DNA of 64,000 bases from Balaenoptera acutorostrata (GCF_949987535.1 NC_080075.1:5130606-5194605); one strand, 5' to 3'; shown: positions 1 through 11,985, counted from the stretch's first letter. Translations and numbers: made by a program. The notes: generated by a model from the letters alone, not told the origin.

Positions 1-928
1 AGAACAGGAGTTGACGGACCCTTGAGAAATGTGCTCATAGACGAGCGACCATGAAGTAGCTTGAGGTGAAACCCTCTGTCCAGTTAGGAGCTGTAGCAGC
101 CATGTCTTCTGAGAAGTACGGAGATAATGGACCAGGTGTGGATGAACAGAGAAGTCCAATGAGGCAGATTCAGAGATTATGAGGGGCCATAAGGAGGGAT
201 GGGTGATGTGCACCAAAAAACTGTGAATAATAAAAACTAAGGAGTAGGGGACAGATGACGGAGGAGATTATGTGGAAGCTACTTGGAGAGGGAAGAGAAA
301 TGCGAAGATCTACAAAAATGCAGCAGAGTCTGAGCAAGTGGCCAAGTTGCATCTATGGTGGGGCTCTGGAGTAAGAATATGATAGTTATTAGCACTGTTC
401 ACCCAGTATTTCTTTTCCTTCAAGGCATCTGATAGGACTGCAAGTCCAGCCTCTACCATGTGACTCTGCCTGGCCAAATTTTGTGTTTAAATAAGTTTTG
501 AGCAGAAGCGATATGTCCTTTATGGGATTGGGCATTTGTTTGCCGAGGTGAGGCTTTTCATGAATCTTCTCTCCTTCCCTCTGGCACAGAGACCGGCAGT
601 GCTCAATAGATGGCTGCTCTATAAGCCCAGATCCTGAAGAATAGAATGGAATGGAATGGAATGGAATGGAATAGAATAGAATAGAATAGAATAGAATAGA
701 ATAGAATAGGATAGAGGGCTCTGTTGGCCAATAGAAGACAAGAAGTGTAAGTAAGAAATATACCTTTGTTGCTGTAGGCCACTGAGGTTTGGAGGCATGT
801 TTATTACCAGAACATAACCTGGTCCATCCTGACTGTAAGATAAGATCTGAAATCACTAAAACCAGCTAGGTTCTAGTTACAGCCTTTGTGACTCTCATAA
901 AGCACTTCCTATTCCTGGGTTACCGTGG
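1..928. other. Non-coding stretch, mostly unassigned
   Basis: No exon of SLC9A4 and no clear repeat is visible apart from the pentanucleotide array at 637-710. It should lie in SLC9A4 intron 2 if the gene structure is conserved. Confidence 0.5.
637..710 (+). repeat. (GAATG)n/(GAATA)n pentanucleotide microsatellite
   Basis: About fourteen pentamers are seen: a block of GGAAT-type units followed by AGAAT-type units. The two halves differ by one base per unit, so one variant seems to have spread locally. Confidence 0.9.
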
Positions 929-979
929 GGTCTTCTATGGGCTGAATTATGTCCCTCAAAATTCATATGTTGAAGGCTT

Positions 980-1326
980 GGGCTTCCCTGGTGGCTCAGT
1001 GGTTAAGAATCCGCCTGCCAATGCAGGGGACACGGGTTCAAGCCCTGGTCATGCCACGGAGCAACTAAGCCCATGCGCCACAACTACTGAGCCTGCTCTC
1101 TAGAGCCCGTGAGCCACAACTACTGAGCCCACGCACCACAGCTACTGAAGCCTGTGCCCCTAGAGCCCGTGCTTCACAACAAGAGAAGCCACTGCAGTGA
1201 GAAGCCAGCTCACCGCAATGAAGAGTAGCCCCTGATCGCCACAACTAGAGAAAGCCCGCGCAGCAAAGAAGACCCAACGCAGTCAAAAATAAATAAATAA
1301 AATAAATAAATTTTAAAAAATTATAA
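980..1326 (+). mobile_element. CHR-type SINE
   Basis: A tRNA-derived head (ggcttccctggtggctcag), a body with repeated 'cacaactactgag' blocks, and an AAATAAAT tail. It sits in the MaLR LTR. A degraded duplication of aaaattcata flanks it. Confidence 0.93.
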
Positions 1327-1346
1327 AAGAAAATTCATAAAGTCTT

Positions 1347-2029
1347 TTTTTTTTTTTTTGTTTTTTTTTTTTTGTTTTAATAGATCTTTATTGGAGTATA
1401 ATTGCTTCACAATACCATGTTAGTTTCTGTTGCACAGCAAAGCAAATCAGCCATATGCATACACGTGTCCCCATATTCCCTCCCTCTTGAGCCTCCCTCC
1501 CATCCTCCCTATCCCACCCCTTAGGTCATCGCAAAGCGCCGAGCCAATCTCCCTGTGCTGTGCTGCTGCTTCCCACCAACCAACTATTTTACACTCGGTA
1601 GTGTATATATGTCGATGCTACTCTCACTTCGCCCCAGCTTCGCCCTCCTACCCCATGTCATCAAGTCCATTCTCTATGTCTACCTCTTTTTTTTTTCCAC
1701 ACACACACACTGTATTTTATTTTTACAAGAGATAGATAGACTGACACCAAGCATTGTACATGGATGACCACAACAAAAGCAACAATGATTGCAATTACCA
1801 AACATGAAACACACTTATACTATGTCATAACATTGACATTCAGTCCAGTAATCCTCCACTGTAACAGCTCCTTTACTTTGCAGTGAAAATTGATTTGTAT
1901 ATTCTTTTCCTCTGAGTCCTTGTGGGATTTTTTTTTTTTTAATTCAGACAGAAAGTCACAAAAATTATACTCATCCTCATCAGTTCACTCAGTCCCATGT
2001 AATTAATTTCTTTTTTTTCATCTTGATCT
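1347..2029 (-). mobile_element. Chimeric retroposon: polyadenylated RNA 3' end joined to an L1 3' end
   Basis: The insert is 683 bp and is bounded by a perfect 20-bp duplication (aagaaaattcataaagtctt at 1327-1346 and 2030-2049). On the minus strand it reads, 5' to 3', an unidentified transcript end with an AATAAA signal (plus-strand tttatt at 1716-1721), a (TG)n run and nine A. A typical cetacean L1 3' UTR follows (about 1686 down to 1373), then a long poly(A) (poly-T at 1347-1372). The target junction TCTT/AA fits L1 endonuclease. This arrangement is as expected from template switching during L1 reverse transcription. Confidence 0.8.
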
Positions 2030-2466
2030 AAGAAAATTCATAAAGTCTTAATTGCAGAATGTTACTGGATTTGGAAATAGGGTCTGTAAAGAGGTGATTA
2101 AGTTAAAATGAGGTCTTAAGGGTGGGGCCGTTAATCCAATAGGACTGGTGTCTTTATAAGGAAAAGGAAGAGACACCAGGAGTGCACACAGGGCAAAGGC
2201 CGTTGTGAGGACACAGCAAGTGATTGGCCACAAGCCAGGAAGAAAGGCTCCAGCCTCCAGAACTGTGAGAAAATACATTTCTGTTGTTGAAGACACCCAG
2301 CTTGTGGTATTTTGTTATGGCAGCCTTAGTGGACTAATAGAAGATCTATGTCTTCCTGATTGTCTTGTGTATCTTTTTAATTAATCCTTATTACTTGAGC
2401 TTGCCATAAACCCAGTTCCTTAAAAAAAAAGCCTAAGTACTGACTCTACACATGTAAAAAAGCATT

Positions 2467-2566
2467 GGTGTATGCACATGGCTGATTCGCTTTGTTCTGC
2501 CACAGAAACTAACGCAGTATTGTGAAGCTATTACACTCCAATAAAGATCTATTAAAAAAAAAACAT
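2467..2566 (+). mobile_element. L1 3' end fragment
   Basis: It has the L1 3' UTR wording (ggctgattcgctttg..., cactccaataaagatcta) followed by poly(A). Confidence 0.8.
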
Positions 2567-2854
2567 TGTAAGTTCAGAGTCACAGCACAGTACAGCAGAA
2601 ATGATCTTCACTGTACATCAGATGCTGGAAAGGTACAGAGAATAACACACACACACAAACTGTATTCATCAACCTGACACAGGAAATTAAATAATGAATC
2701 CTGTTAATTTTCCATTTTGGATGAAAGGGCACTGGCACGTTAAGTTGTCATAGAGCAGTTCTTTGGCAACCACTTTCTTTGACTATTAAAGGAAATTAAC
2801 TAAGAAATAAGAAACCCAGCAGTTACCTAGCAGTCGCCAGAATGATAGAGCCAG

Positions 2855-3206
2855 AAAAAGACAAATAGCATATGATACCGCTTATATTTGGAATCTAAAA
2901 AAAACATGATACAAATGAACTTATTCACCAAACAGAAGCAGACCCACAGACATAGAAAACAAAGTTATGATTACCAAAGGGGAAGGGGGGTGGAGAGAAA
3001 AATTAGGAGTTTGGGATTAACATATACACACTACTATGTATAAAATAGATAACCGACAGGGACTTACTTTATAGCAGGAAACTATACTCAACATTTTGTA
3101 TATGGGAAAAGAATCTGGAAAAATATATATATAACTGAATCACTGCTGTACACCTGAAACTAACACAACATTGTTAATCAACTGTACTTCAATTTAAAAA
3201 AAAAAA
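2855..3206 (+). mobile_element. L1 3' end, 5'-truncated
   Basis: The fragment ends with acctgaaactaacacaacat, a near-consensus artiodactyl/cetacean L1 3' end, and a poly(A) tail at about 3197-3206. The internal part matches the copies at 6726 and 44348. Confidence 0.9.
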
Positions 3207-3210
3207 GCTA

Positions 3211-5450
3211 AAAATAAGGGACAGAAGGGAAGAAGCTTTTATACTTCACTCCTTAAAGGAAGGGAAAAAAGATCTGAAACTCAGGACAGGAGATGAAACA
3301 TGGGATATCCCGACTCTCTTAGGACTGACATCCTTGATCATTAGCTGCTTATAATCTCAGAGAGGCCAGGAAGATGACCTAAGCAGAGGTCAGAAAATTT
3401 AACAAAGAGAAGTAAGCGGCAGGGTTTTATTGATTTAAGGCGCAGCAAAGATGTTTCTTTAAGGAAATTCTTTTCAATTTAAAAAGTCTGAACATATTCT
3501 TCTCAGCCTGAAGAACAGAAGGGTAGAGGACAGGCCATATTTCATAGCTGCTCTTCCCACCTACCTGCCAATAGCTCCTACATACATATCTTCCACCAAT
3601 CTTTCCCCCAGGCTCCAGACTTCTGTCTCTAAAACTACGGAAAATGTCTTTTCAGTGGCCTGTAGGTAAATGAAACTTAGCAGTTCAGAGCTAATAGCAA
3701 TCACACACCCACACCCACCCCTGTTCCTCAGCCATGATCTCTTCAAGGAACCGCCCAGCCTGGCCCCTCTGAGTCTGTGCAATCTTCCCCTCCCATCACC
3801 TCCATGCCAACCTGAAGCAAATGCCCAGAGGACTGACTTTCACCATCTGGTGCTAGTACACCTGCAGGACAGGAAAAGTCATTTTAAGGCTGTTTAACCT
3901 CCAAACTTTTTAAACTATAAAAGCAAACATCAGTTGTGACCAGTAGATGTCAATTCACTGAAGACTAGCTCAGTGACTTGCTTCTTCTGAGAGGGTCAGT
4001 CTGGCACAGTGGAAATGTTACTGAGTGCAAGTTTGCTCTGCTGGCCCCACGACAGGCTAATAAACTGGAGACGAGGTGCTGGGCAGACTGAGAAGATGGC
4101 AGACTAATGTCTCAAAATAACCATCTTTTCGGGGTTTGGATGCCAGTTTCTTTTATAGCACAGAGAGGGGGAGGAGATGAGGAAGTAAAGTAAAAAGGCC
4201 CATAAGATTTGCAAATATCCCCTGGAATGGCCAGCCTCAGGGAGGGGATGTGTTAATTTCTTGTTCCTTGCAGCCATTCCCAGGTGGACAGGGTCCGGAT
4301 GCTTCCCTGAACAAAGGCACTTTGGTTTAACCTTTAGGCAGAGGGGCAGGGTTCCCTGAGGCAGGCCACTGTGTACAGACAGTCTCCTTTCAGTGAACAA
4401 AAGCAGCGGAAAGCAAAGGTTAAAGTAAAAGAAACAGAGCCAACATGTAGTCAGATTTGGCTCTTCCCTGTTACAGAAAGAGCGGTTTCTGAGAAAAAGT
4501 ACTGCTCAGTAATTTTTTTTTCATGAATGAATGAATGAATGACGAATGAATAAATGAAAGATTCAAACTCAAGGGAACTCTGGCTTAATCAAACAGGACT
4601 AAACTTTGAAATAAAGTAGTTGGATTTCACTGAGCTCTCCGTTTTCTCCCATGCTGCTAGGATAATGCTCACTTACGTGATCCCAGGTGAGCAGGAGGGA
4701 ACTGGGGCAAACCACAGCCTGGGGACAGAGCCAATGGCTCTGTCTCTGACCCATCACCTGGATGTGATATGACAGAGCCGGCCCGCAGGACAGGTTCTGC
4801 CAGAGACTGTTCCTTTTACATAATCATTGAGAAAGCCACGGGGGAACAGACTAGCTGCTCACATCTCTTCCAAACGGCCAGCTATTGGGACTGCTCACAT
4901 GACCCTGAGCAGATTTTTTCCACACCAAAGCCCGACACACCTGACACACCCTTGAGAACACATGCAGGCGTGCTCTTCGGGGCGGGAGAGTCTCTTGAAA
5001 ACCACTGAACTAGGAAACTCTCTTGGCTGTCCGGAGTCCCAGGCTTAGAGTTTGCTTTTCTCCGGAGAAGAGTTTCCTTTCCAAATCCCTTTCCATAGCT
5101 GCTCAACCCTACCTCCTGACAAAGGAAGGACAACTTGGTAACCAGGCAAGGATCCGTTCTTCTTCTTGCCCTTGTGAACTGGAGTTAGTTCTAACCACCC
5201 ACCAGGGGCTCACAGCGCAGGCTGCTGGAAAACCTACTTGTACCCCTCAGACTTCAATTAGTCTGTTTCTTCAACCAGAAGACAATGAACCAAAACAGTG
5301 TTTCTGAAACAGACTTGAGGAATTCCAATAACCTACGGTTGAAGTGTCCCTCTGTGACCCTGCACTGCCTGAGCGCATCTCTGAATTATTTATACGGGCC
5401 CAAGGAGCAGATCTTTCAGGCTTCTGGTTAACAGGAGCCCACAGCTGAAA
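3211..5450. other. Unassigned intronic DNA
   Basis: No exon or recognisable repeat is seen, apart from a short (TGAA)n run at 4523-4556. Confidence 0.5.
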
Positions 5451-5454
5451 CCCC

Positions 5455-5960
5455 AGGCGCGGGGAGGTAAAGGTGTCTCCCAGGTGGGGAAGCTTAGGAG
5501 TGAAATCTGGCTTCCCTGTTGGTGAACGTCTGACCCCCCGAACATCCTTGTTTGCTGGGGCCAACCCTGGGCTGCCCTCTGCCCTTCATTTCTCCCAGCT
5601 CCTCCCACTCCCCCGACCTGGTCCAGGCGCCAACCCAAGCTATTGTGTGCGTGGCATCACACGCACCCCCGCGGGCCCCACGGCCCGTACCGTAACTGAT
5701 GACCAGTGGCAGCTGTGCGCTGAGGAGAAGAAGCTCACCAGGCAGACCTCCAGAGGCTTTGATGAGAGTCGGGCCAGAAGGAAGATGCCTGGGCCCTGGG
5801 CTGGGTGGGCGCTTCCGTGTTGGCGCTAGGAGGGTGGTACGCCTAGTGTCCATCTGGGGTTTAGGCCTGATCCCCGTCTCCAGGCCGACAGGTACCAAGC
5901 AGATGGTCCGTCTTGCGTGGAACCTCCCCTCGAACCCGGGAAGGGCAACGGGACGCTGAT
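5455..5960. promoter_or_regulatory. CpG-richer segment, possible orphan CpG island
   Basis: By eye there are about 27 CpG in roughly 500 bp, densest at 5640-5700, in a GC-rich stretch. This is well above the surrounding intron. It is not at a known SLC9A4 start. Open frames here on both strands look like by-products of GC content. Confidence 0.35.
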
Positions 5961-6105
5961 TCCTCACCTACTAGGTGCCGGCGTCCGTGTGTCTGATTTC
6001 ACAGCCTCCTCGAAAACACCCTCTGGGGTCAGACTGAACATTCCCATTTTACACCTGAGGAAGCGGAGGCACGAAAGGATGGAGTCACTTGCTCAAGATC
6101 ACACT
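5960..6105 (-). repeat. MIR SINE relic
   Basis: Antisense MIR wording is seen (actaggtgccggc..., cccattttacacctgaggaa, cacttgctcaagatcacac). Confidence 0.7.
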
Positions 6106-6521
6106 TGTTGGGTTCACGCCTCCCTTGTATATACCCACATTCTTGGCCGGAGGAAACTGTCTACTTGTAAAGGTATCTGCAGCCTCTCTCCTCCTTTCCT
6201 AGGAACGTGCAAAAAAATGAAGGTAAATAAGGAGATAAAAAGAGGACAAGAAAAACATTGCCCGACACTCCCCCAGAGAGAGTCTGCTCAGGTCTGTGTG
6301 CGGCGCTTCTCGCGGAAAAGCTGAGACCACCAAGTCCAGACAGATGGGGCGTCGCTCAGGCTGTGAGGAAGGCTCTGCGGCTCTCAGGCACTCATGGAGG
6401 TGGACTTCTATAAATAACACGCTGACCCTGACACGGGTTCCGACGTGTGTGCTTCTTTCTCACACCATCAAGCAATTAACTCAATTTGACTCCGTCTACT
6501 TGGAGACAGGGTCGGATCCCA

Positions 6522-7565
6522 CAGGTTGAGGGCTCAGCCCCCCAGGACAGCCTCTCCCCCCGCTTCAGATGCCCATCGCAGGTCCAGGTTGTCACCTGGG
6601 CTTCTAACCCACCAGCCATAGTTGAGAGGTTCCAACAACCCCACCTTGGGTTCGATTAATTTGCTAGAATGGCTCAGAGAACTCAGAGAAACATTTTACT
6701 CACTAGATGACCGGTTTACTACAAAAGGATCAAATGATATCGCTTATATGTGGAATCTAGAAAAAAAGGGTACCAATGAACTTATCTACAAAACAGAAAT
6801 AGAGTTACAGAGATGTAGAAAACAAATTTATGGTTACCAGGAGTTAAGGGGCGGAGGGATAAATTGGGAGATTGGGATTGACATACACACCCCTGTATAT
6901 AAAATAGACAACTAATAAGGACCTCCTGTATAGCACAGGGAACTCTACTCAATACTCTGTAATGACCTATCTGTACATGTATAACTGATTCACTTTGCTG
7001 TACACCTGAAACTAACACAACATTGTAAATCAACTATACTCCAATAAAACATTTTCTTTTTTAAAACATTTTTTTTTTTTTTAAATTAAGGAAAAAAAAA
7101 AAAGGAACTGCCAGGTGGGAGAGATGCTTAGGACAAGTTATGGGGCAGGGGTGAGGCACTTCCATCGCTCTCCAGGAGCTCCAGCCTCCCCGAATCTCCA
7201 CCAACCTGGAAATTCTCCAAACCCAATCCTCTAGAGTTTTTATGGAGGCCTCATTACTTGTGCTTGGTTGATTAAATCACTGGCCATGGGTGACTGAATT
7301 CAATCTCCAGCTCCTTTCCTGGAGGTGGAGATTGGGGGTGGTTTAGGGAGGGAGACTGAAAGCTCCAACTCCTTAATCACAAAGTCCATTCCACTGGCAA
7401 CCAGCCCCCTTCCTTAGGTTACTTAGGGGCTTTCCAAAATTCGCCTCATTAGCATAACAAAAGGCAGCTCTCTTCACTTAGGAAATTTCAAGGGTTTTAA
7501 TGAGCTCTGTGCCCTGAATGGGGACAAAGACCAAATATATATTTCTTCTTATAAATCATAATATT
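6522..7565 (+). mobile_element. Ancient LTR-like element interrupted by an L1 3' end
   Basis: Left part 6522-6725 (ttgagggctcagcccccc..., tgctagaatggctcagagaa) and right part 7103-7565 (tttttatggaggcctcatta, ggggacaaagaccaaatata) match the two ends of one mammalian ERV-type LTR as recalled. The family name is not certain. The gap is filled by the L1 at 6726-7102. Confidence 0.6.
6726..7102 (+). mobile_element. L1 3' end inserted in the LTR
   Basis: It contains the L1 3' UTR (ggttaccaggagttaagggg..., tgtaaatcaactatactcca) and an A-rich tail. Short aaaagga motifs at both edges may be the target duplication. Confidence 0.88.
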
Positions 7566-7574
7566 AGAAACGCT

Positions 7575-7785
7575 TTGTCCTGAACCCTGTGCCAGGCACT
7601 GTTTTAAATGCTTACCTGTATCAACTCACTTTAACCCTCAAACAACCTGATCTCCAGTTTACAGAAAGGGAACTGAGGCCCAGAGAGGTTAAGTGACTCA
7701 TCTGAAGTCACACAGTTTACTAGTACAGGAGCCAGGACTAGAACTGAGGCATTTGGCCTCACTCTCCATGTTCTTGGGCACAATT
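7575..7785 (-). repeat. MIR SINE relic
   Basis: It reads as antisense MIR across most of its length: ctgtgccaggcactgtttta, then gaggcccagagaggttaagt and gaagtcacacagtttactag. Confidence 0.9.
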
Positions 7786-7789
7786 TACT

Positions 7790-9915
7790 GCCTCTTGAAT
7801 GGGATGTTTCTGGAGCTAGGACTTCTTTGAAGTGAGGACCTGCCCTCAAAATGAATGTTTTTAAAAATCTTTCCCGGATTAGACGCAGCTTCCTCTGGCA
7901 AGCTGTTCCCTGCCAGCTAGCTTGGTTTGAACTCGCCATGGCATCCTCACACCGGCAGGGTCCATGACTGTCCCCCACCACCGAGTGATGGGCAGAGGCG
8001 CTCAGCTCATCTTCGCATGCACAGTACCCAGGACAGCATCCACAGACATGGGTCCACGAAGGTGCGGCAAGGAAGGACACTGAGACTCTTCTCTCCCTGC
8101 GTGCCTACTCCTGGTTGCATCCCACCTCTAGCCTTTAGTCTCAGGGAGCAATTCCAAAGTTCCGTGATGGGAGCTGGTCAGAGGGAGAGCCCCCTGGTTT
8201 GCTCGCAGCTTCCCCGACAAATCCCAATTCAAACGGAGTGACCCTCTTGGGAATCAGAGGAGGAGGCCTGTGGTCACAGCACAGCCTGGGCACAGCCTTT
8301 CCTTGTCCCCATCACTCCCTCCATCATTCAGTTATCCCCTCTGTAGGCGGCCTCAGCATCTGTGATGCTCAGAGCTACCTGCTGGGTCCTACGATGATGG
8401 CGGGAGGCCTTCGGAGAAAAATCACGAGGGTCGGCAGGGAACCAGTCAGCAAAGCTGGGCTGATAAAGGGATGCAAAGAGGAGATGAGAAGAGGTCAAAG
8501 GAATTCTAGAATAAGGGATCAGGAAATCCAGGCTCTAATGCCAGCAATAAGAATGCATAATAAATAGAGGGGCAACTTGAATGAAAGGTATAAGGTCAAT
8601 GCTAAGAAACTGTTGTTACTGATTGTGGGCAGGGAAAAGCAGTGGAGGACAACTTTTCACTATATCTTTTGGATATTGAGCCGCGTAGAATAAATTATAT
8701 TCAATAAATGACTTCTCTGACAGTCTGTGTGTTTATAATAAAAATAACAATGAAGAAACTTAAGCACCTGGAGATCTGGTAATTCACCTGAGAGGCTCAA
8801 AGGACCAAGAAGGGTCAGCACAGACATGTGAGCACAGACGTGCCAAATGAAAGTTGTTGCTCGCCGGCAGGTTCTACAAGGATGAAACCAATGGCCTCTG
8901 CAGTCGCTGACCTGAAACACCCCCCGAAAGGAGCTCAGGGCAGAGATCAGGAATGAGGCTCTCTGTGCTCCAGGTAGGTAGTTTCAGGAGAAGATTTTAT
9001 GAGCCCAATTTCTTGCATCTTCTCATATCTAGAAAAGCACTAAAATCATTAACGGTGACATCTGCTCTTCGTGCCTAGCGGCAACCTTCTGCCAAAGTGT
9101 GTGCTTGACTCCACGAACCCCCTTCACCAATATCACATATATATGACCTCCCTTCTGACCTCTTTGGAGCAGTTCGTCCAAGCTCTCTGAGAGCCTATCT
9201 CCCAGGCTATGGTCCACATTTTGCCCCAAACAACTTAACTCACGACTTTCACGTTGCGCAATTTTTTTCAGTTGACAGACATCTGGGGTCGGGGGGTCCT
9301 CTGCTCTTAAGCACTGTATACTGCTTCTTCACAGAATGGGGACAGCAATCCCGCCACAGTAGGTTGTTATAAAGCTCTAAGAAGAAAAAGCAGATAAAAT
9401 ACCTGCCAGTGTGACTAGCCCAAGGGTCCTGCTTAGAAACTTTATTGCTGTTCCCTCTACCACTCTCGCGTCCACCTTACGCCTAGAGAATGGACTAGAG
9501 TGGCAGCAAGATGCGAAATGCAGACATCACCAGAGGAAGGAGGGAAAACCAGAGGAAAAGAAAGTGGTGGGGAGAGAGGGAGGGGTGAAGAGAAAGCATG
9601 GAGTAGGAGTTAGGAGCAGAGACACTCTGGAGCTAGGCTGCCTGGGTTCCAATCTCGGGGGGGGGGGGGATGCCGGGACCTCCCAGGTGAGGTGGAGGAG
9701 GGGGTGATGGGGCAAGATGATAGAAACCTTGGTGGCATCACCTTGTTGCTTACTCAGGAAACTGATGCAGGAAAACCAGGGAGGAATACACATATAAGAA
9801 CAATCTGCCTACAATACATGAAGCAGTGCCTTGTTTAAAACCAAATGCTTGTTAAGAAGGAGCCAACCACCATGCATGTCCCTGAGTTGGTGTGATAAAA
9901 AATAATAGCCAGCAT
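7790..9915. other. Unassigned intronic DNA
   Basis: I see no supported exon. A run of G at 9658-9669 is the only marked local feature. Confidence 0.5.
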
Positions 9916-9917
9916 GC

Positions 9918-10085
9918 CTGGAGTTCTCGCTGCACGCTGAACACTCACTATACTAAAAGCTTAATGGGAATTTTCCAGTGACCCTACGAGCTAAGTAATA
10001 CCATCACCCCAATTTTACAGAAATTAGGCACAGAGATGACCAGAATCTTTCCCAGAGCCGCATACTGGACTTGGCCAAACAAGCC
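9918..10085 (-). repeat. MIR SINE relic
   Basis: Degenerate antisense MIR: caccccaattttacagaaat and nearby blocks. Confidence 0.6.
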
Positions 10086-10229
10086 AGTTCTGTTTTGGAG
10101 AAAGAGCCCTGGATTTCCTACCAACTGGACATGAGCCCAGTCTCCTCATAGGTAACATATTGGTTGTTTCCTGTTCCTCTCAGCTCCATGAGTTGAAAAT
10201 TCAAAAGGTAAGAATAAAAGAAAAGAGAT

Positions 10230-10400
10230 TGGGAAGAGACAGACCTGGGCACCCATGTCCGGTCTGTCATGGTCAGGCACGATGCGCTTGTGCAATTTAT
10301 TGTACTCCCTTTGCCTTATTTTCTTCATCTGTGAAATGTGACTATTAATTCAGCCTCACAGTAAAATCTAAGGATTTAATAAAATAATAAATGTACAAGT
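10230..10400 (+). repeat. MIR SINE relic
   Basis: Degenerate sense MIR (acagacctgggc..., tgccttattttcttcatctg, tgaaatgtgactattaa). Confidence 0.6.
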
Positions 10401-10972
10401 GACCCCATACAGGACCTGGATATAGTGGCTGCATCTCTCTTACTGCTGTGATGCTGGCCACGAGACTTCAACTGGGGATGCTAGTTATTATTTGAAAGCT
10501 ACTGGGGTTTTGTCTCTTCTCCCTTTGCCCACCATTAAGGAAGTTCTCATGATTGGAGTCATAACCTAAAATATTCAGCGAGAGGGAGAAATAAGTGGGC
10601 AAGAGACCTGGAGGGTCAGGTTCATTGCTCTTTCGACGGTTGCATCTCTGGAGCGTCTCCTCTTTAGTGAGAGGCAGCTCTTTTCGTGGGATAAAGATCT
10701 GCAAAGTTGTCACACGTAACCCACTAATCACAGGTCTCTGTCTGGATGACTCAGGCTTTCTGCTGAAAGAGCCCGCTTGTGACGGCTGCCCTCGGGAAGG
10801 ATCCCTCCTCAATGAAAGGGTGAGTCCAAGGCCCTTGGCTCAAAAGACAACTGCACTGCATTAAATACCAGTTGCTCTCAAACTGCTTTCTAAATCCGGC
10901 CCCAAGCTTCTCCAGTTTCACGCAGGGACGCAGAAGTGCCCCAGCACACACTTAATATCACTGTGCTGTGGG

Positions 10973-11010
10973 TGACCCCAGGGTGACCCCAGGGTGACCC
11001 CGAGTGACGT
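10973..11010 (+). repeat. Short tandem repeat of TGACCCCAGGG (period 11)
   Basis: Three TGACCC hexamers at 10973, 10984 and 10995 are each spaced by 5 bases. A fourth, weaker TGACGT follows at 11005. The spacing is that of a DR5 nuclear-receptor element. Confidence 0.85.
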
Positions 11011-11805
11011 GTGGGCACCTCCATCCCCACCCCGGAGCCAGCACTGCGGCAGCTTCACCACGTGGAGGTCACAGCAGTGCCCTCAAGCAGATACTCTGGT
11101 CAGCTGAAAATTACAATTTTATTTGGAAATGATCATGTCAAAAAAAATGTCCAAGTGGAAACAATTAAACTTTGGGAAAGTCAAACAAATGCAGTTAGCA
11201 AAGAAACCCCAGGCCATGATTGGCTCTAGATGTAAAGTCTAGAGAAAACTCAGGCTGAATGAGTCTCAAGTTCAGAGGCAGCACCACAGAGGGAACAGAG
11301 CCCCATGTTCTCGTGGGTCGATAACAAAGACTATGTCTCGGCAACAACGTCTGTAGGTTGTATCAAGAAAGAGCTTGGTCTGTGAAAATTAAGTGAGGTG
11401 ATATTGTCATTGCTAAATTTCCCTAATGATTTAGGAAGGGAAAGTTGCATAATTATCTCAGAACGGGCTGCCAGAAGGTGGCCTTGATGTTGACACAGAT
11501 GAACACCCTCAAGGGCATTGCTTTCGTGCGGTTACAGTCAGCAAGGGACCCCAAAGAACTTGGATATGAGTAAAATGAGATGCTCTCTGGATAAACTGTG
11601 AAACGGAGGCATCGTGGCTCAGAGGGGTGCCTTAGGAGGTGGAATCGGTTCCCAGCCAAGGGGACTTATTCCACTATAACAAAACCCAAAGTAAGAAAGC
11701 ACCTGAAGAAAGAACGGGTGGAGACAAATCTAGCCCAGTCCTTTCCCAGACGTAGCATCGTTTTAGATCAAGATATATCAGCTCTCGCCACCTAAAGGCC
11801 ATGAA
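11011..11805. other. Unassigned intronic DNA
   Basis: No recognisable gene or repeat. Confidence 0.45.
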
Positions 11806-11811
11806 CAAGTA

Positions 11812-11985
11812 GTTCCCAAATATCAGCCATCCTCTGAGGTGCTGGTTAAAAATACAGATTCCCAGGCTCTGGTCCCAGAGAGTGGGGGTCAGTGGTCCTG
11901 GGTTGAGGTTTGGCCACCTGAGTGCTCACCAAGCCCACCTGGGGGATTCTGAGGCACGTGGCTTGAGGGCCACACACTGAGAAAT
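11812..11985 (+). mobile_element. MER5A-like hAT-Charlie non-autonomous DNA transposon
   Basis: The blocks gaggtgctggttaaaaatac, agattcccaggctctggtcc and ggccacacactgagaa match the MER5A consensus as recalled. Confidence 0.78.

Larger units (their letters stand above)
934..2341 (+). mobile_element. MaLR-type solo LTR (MLT1/MST-like), split by two later insertions
   Basis: The left part (934-979) reads ctatgggctgaattatgtcc... and the right part (2050-2341) ends with cagcctccagaactgtgaga and ttttgttatggcagcc. Both match the ends of mammalian-wide MaLR LTRs as recalled. The middle is a CHR SINE (980-1326) and a chimeric retroposon (1347-2029). The subfamily name is uncertain. Confidence 0.7.

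Noticed and set aside
980..1060. tRNA-like A and B boxes in SINE heads, here and at other CHR copies
   Set aside because: These are tRNA-derived SINE promoters. No intact cloverleaf is supported, so no tRNA gene is called.
5494..5967. Overlapping open frames on both strands
   Set aside because: They fit high GC and CpG content, not a protein family. No splice sites link them to SLC9A4.
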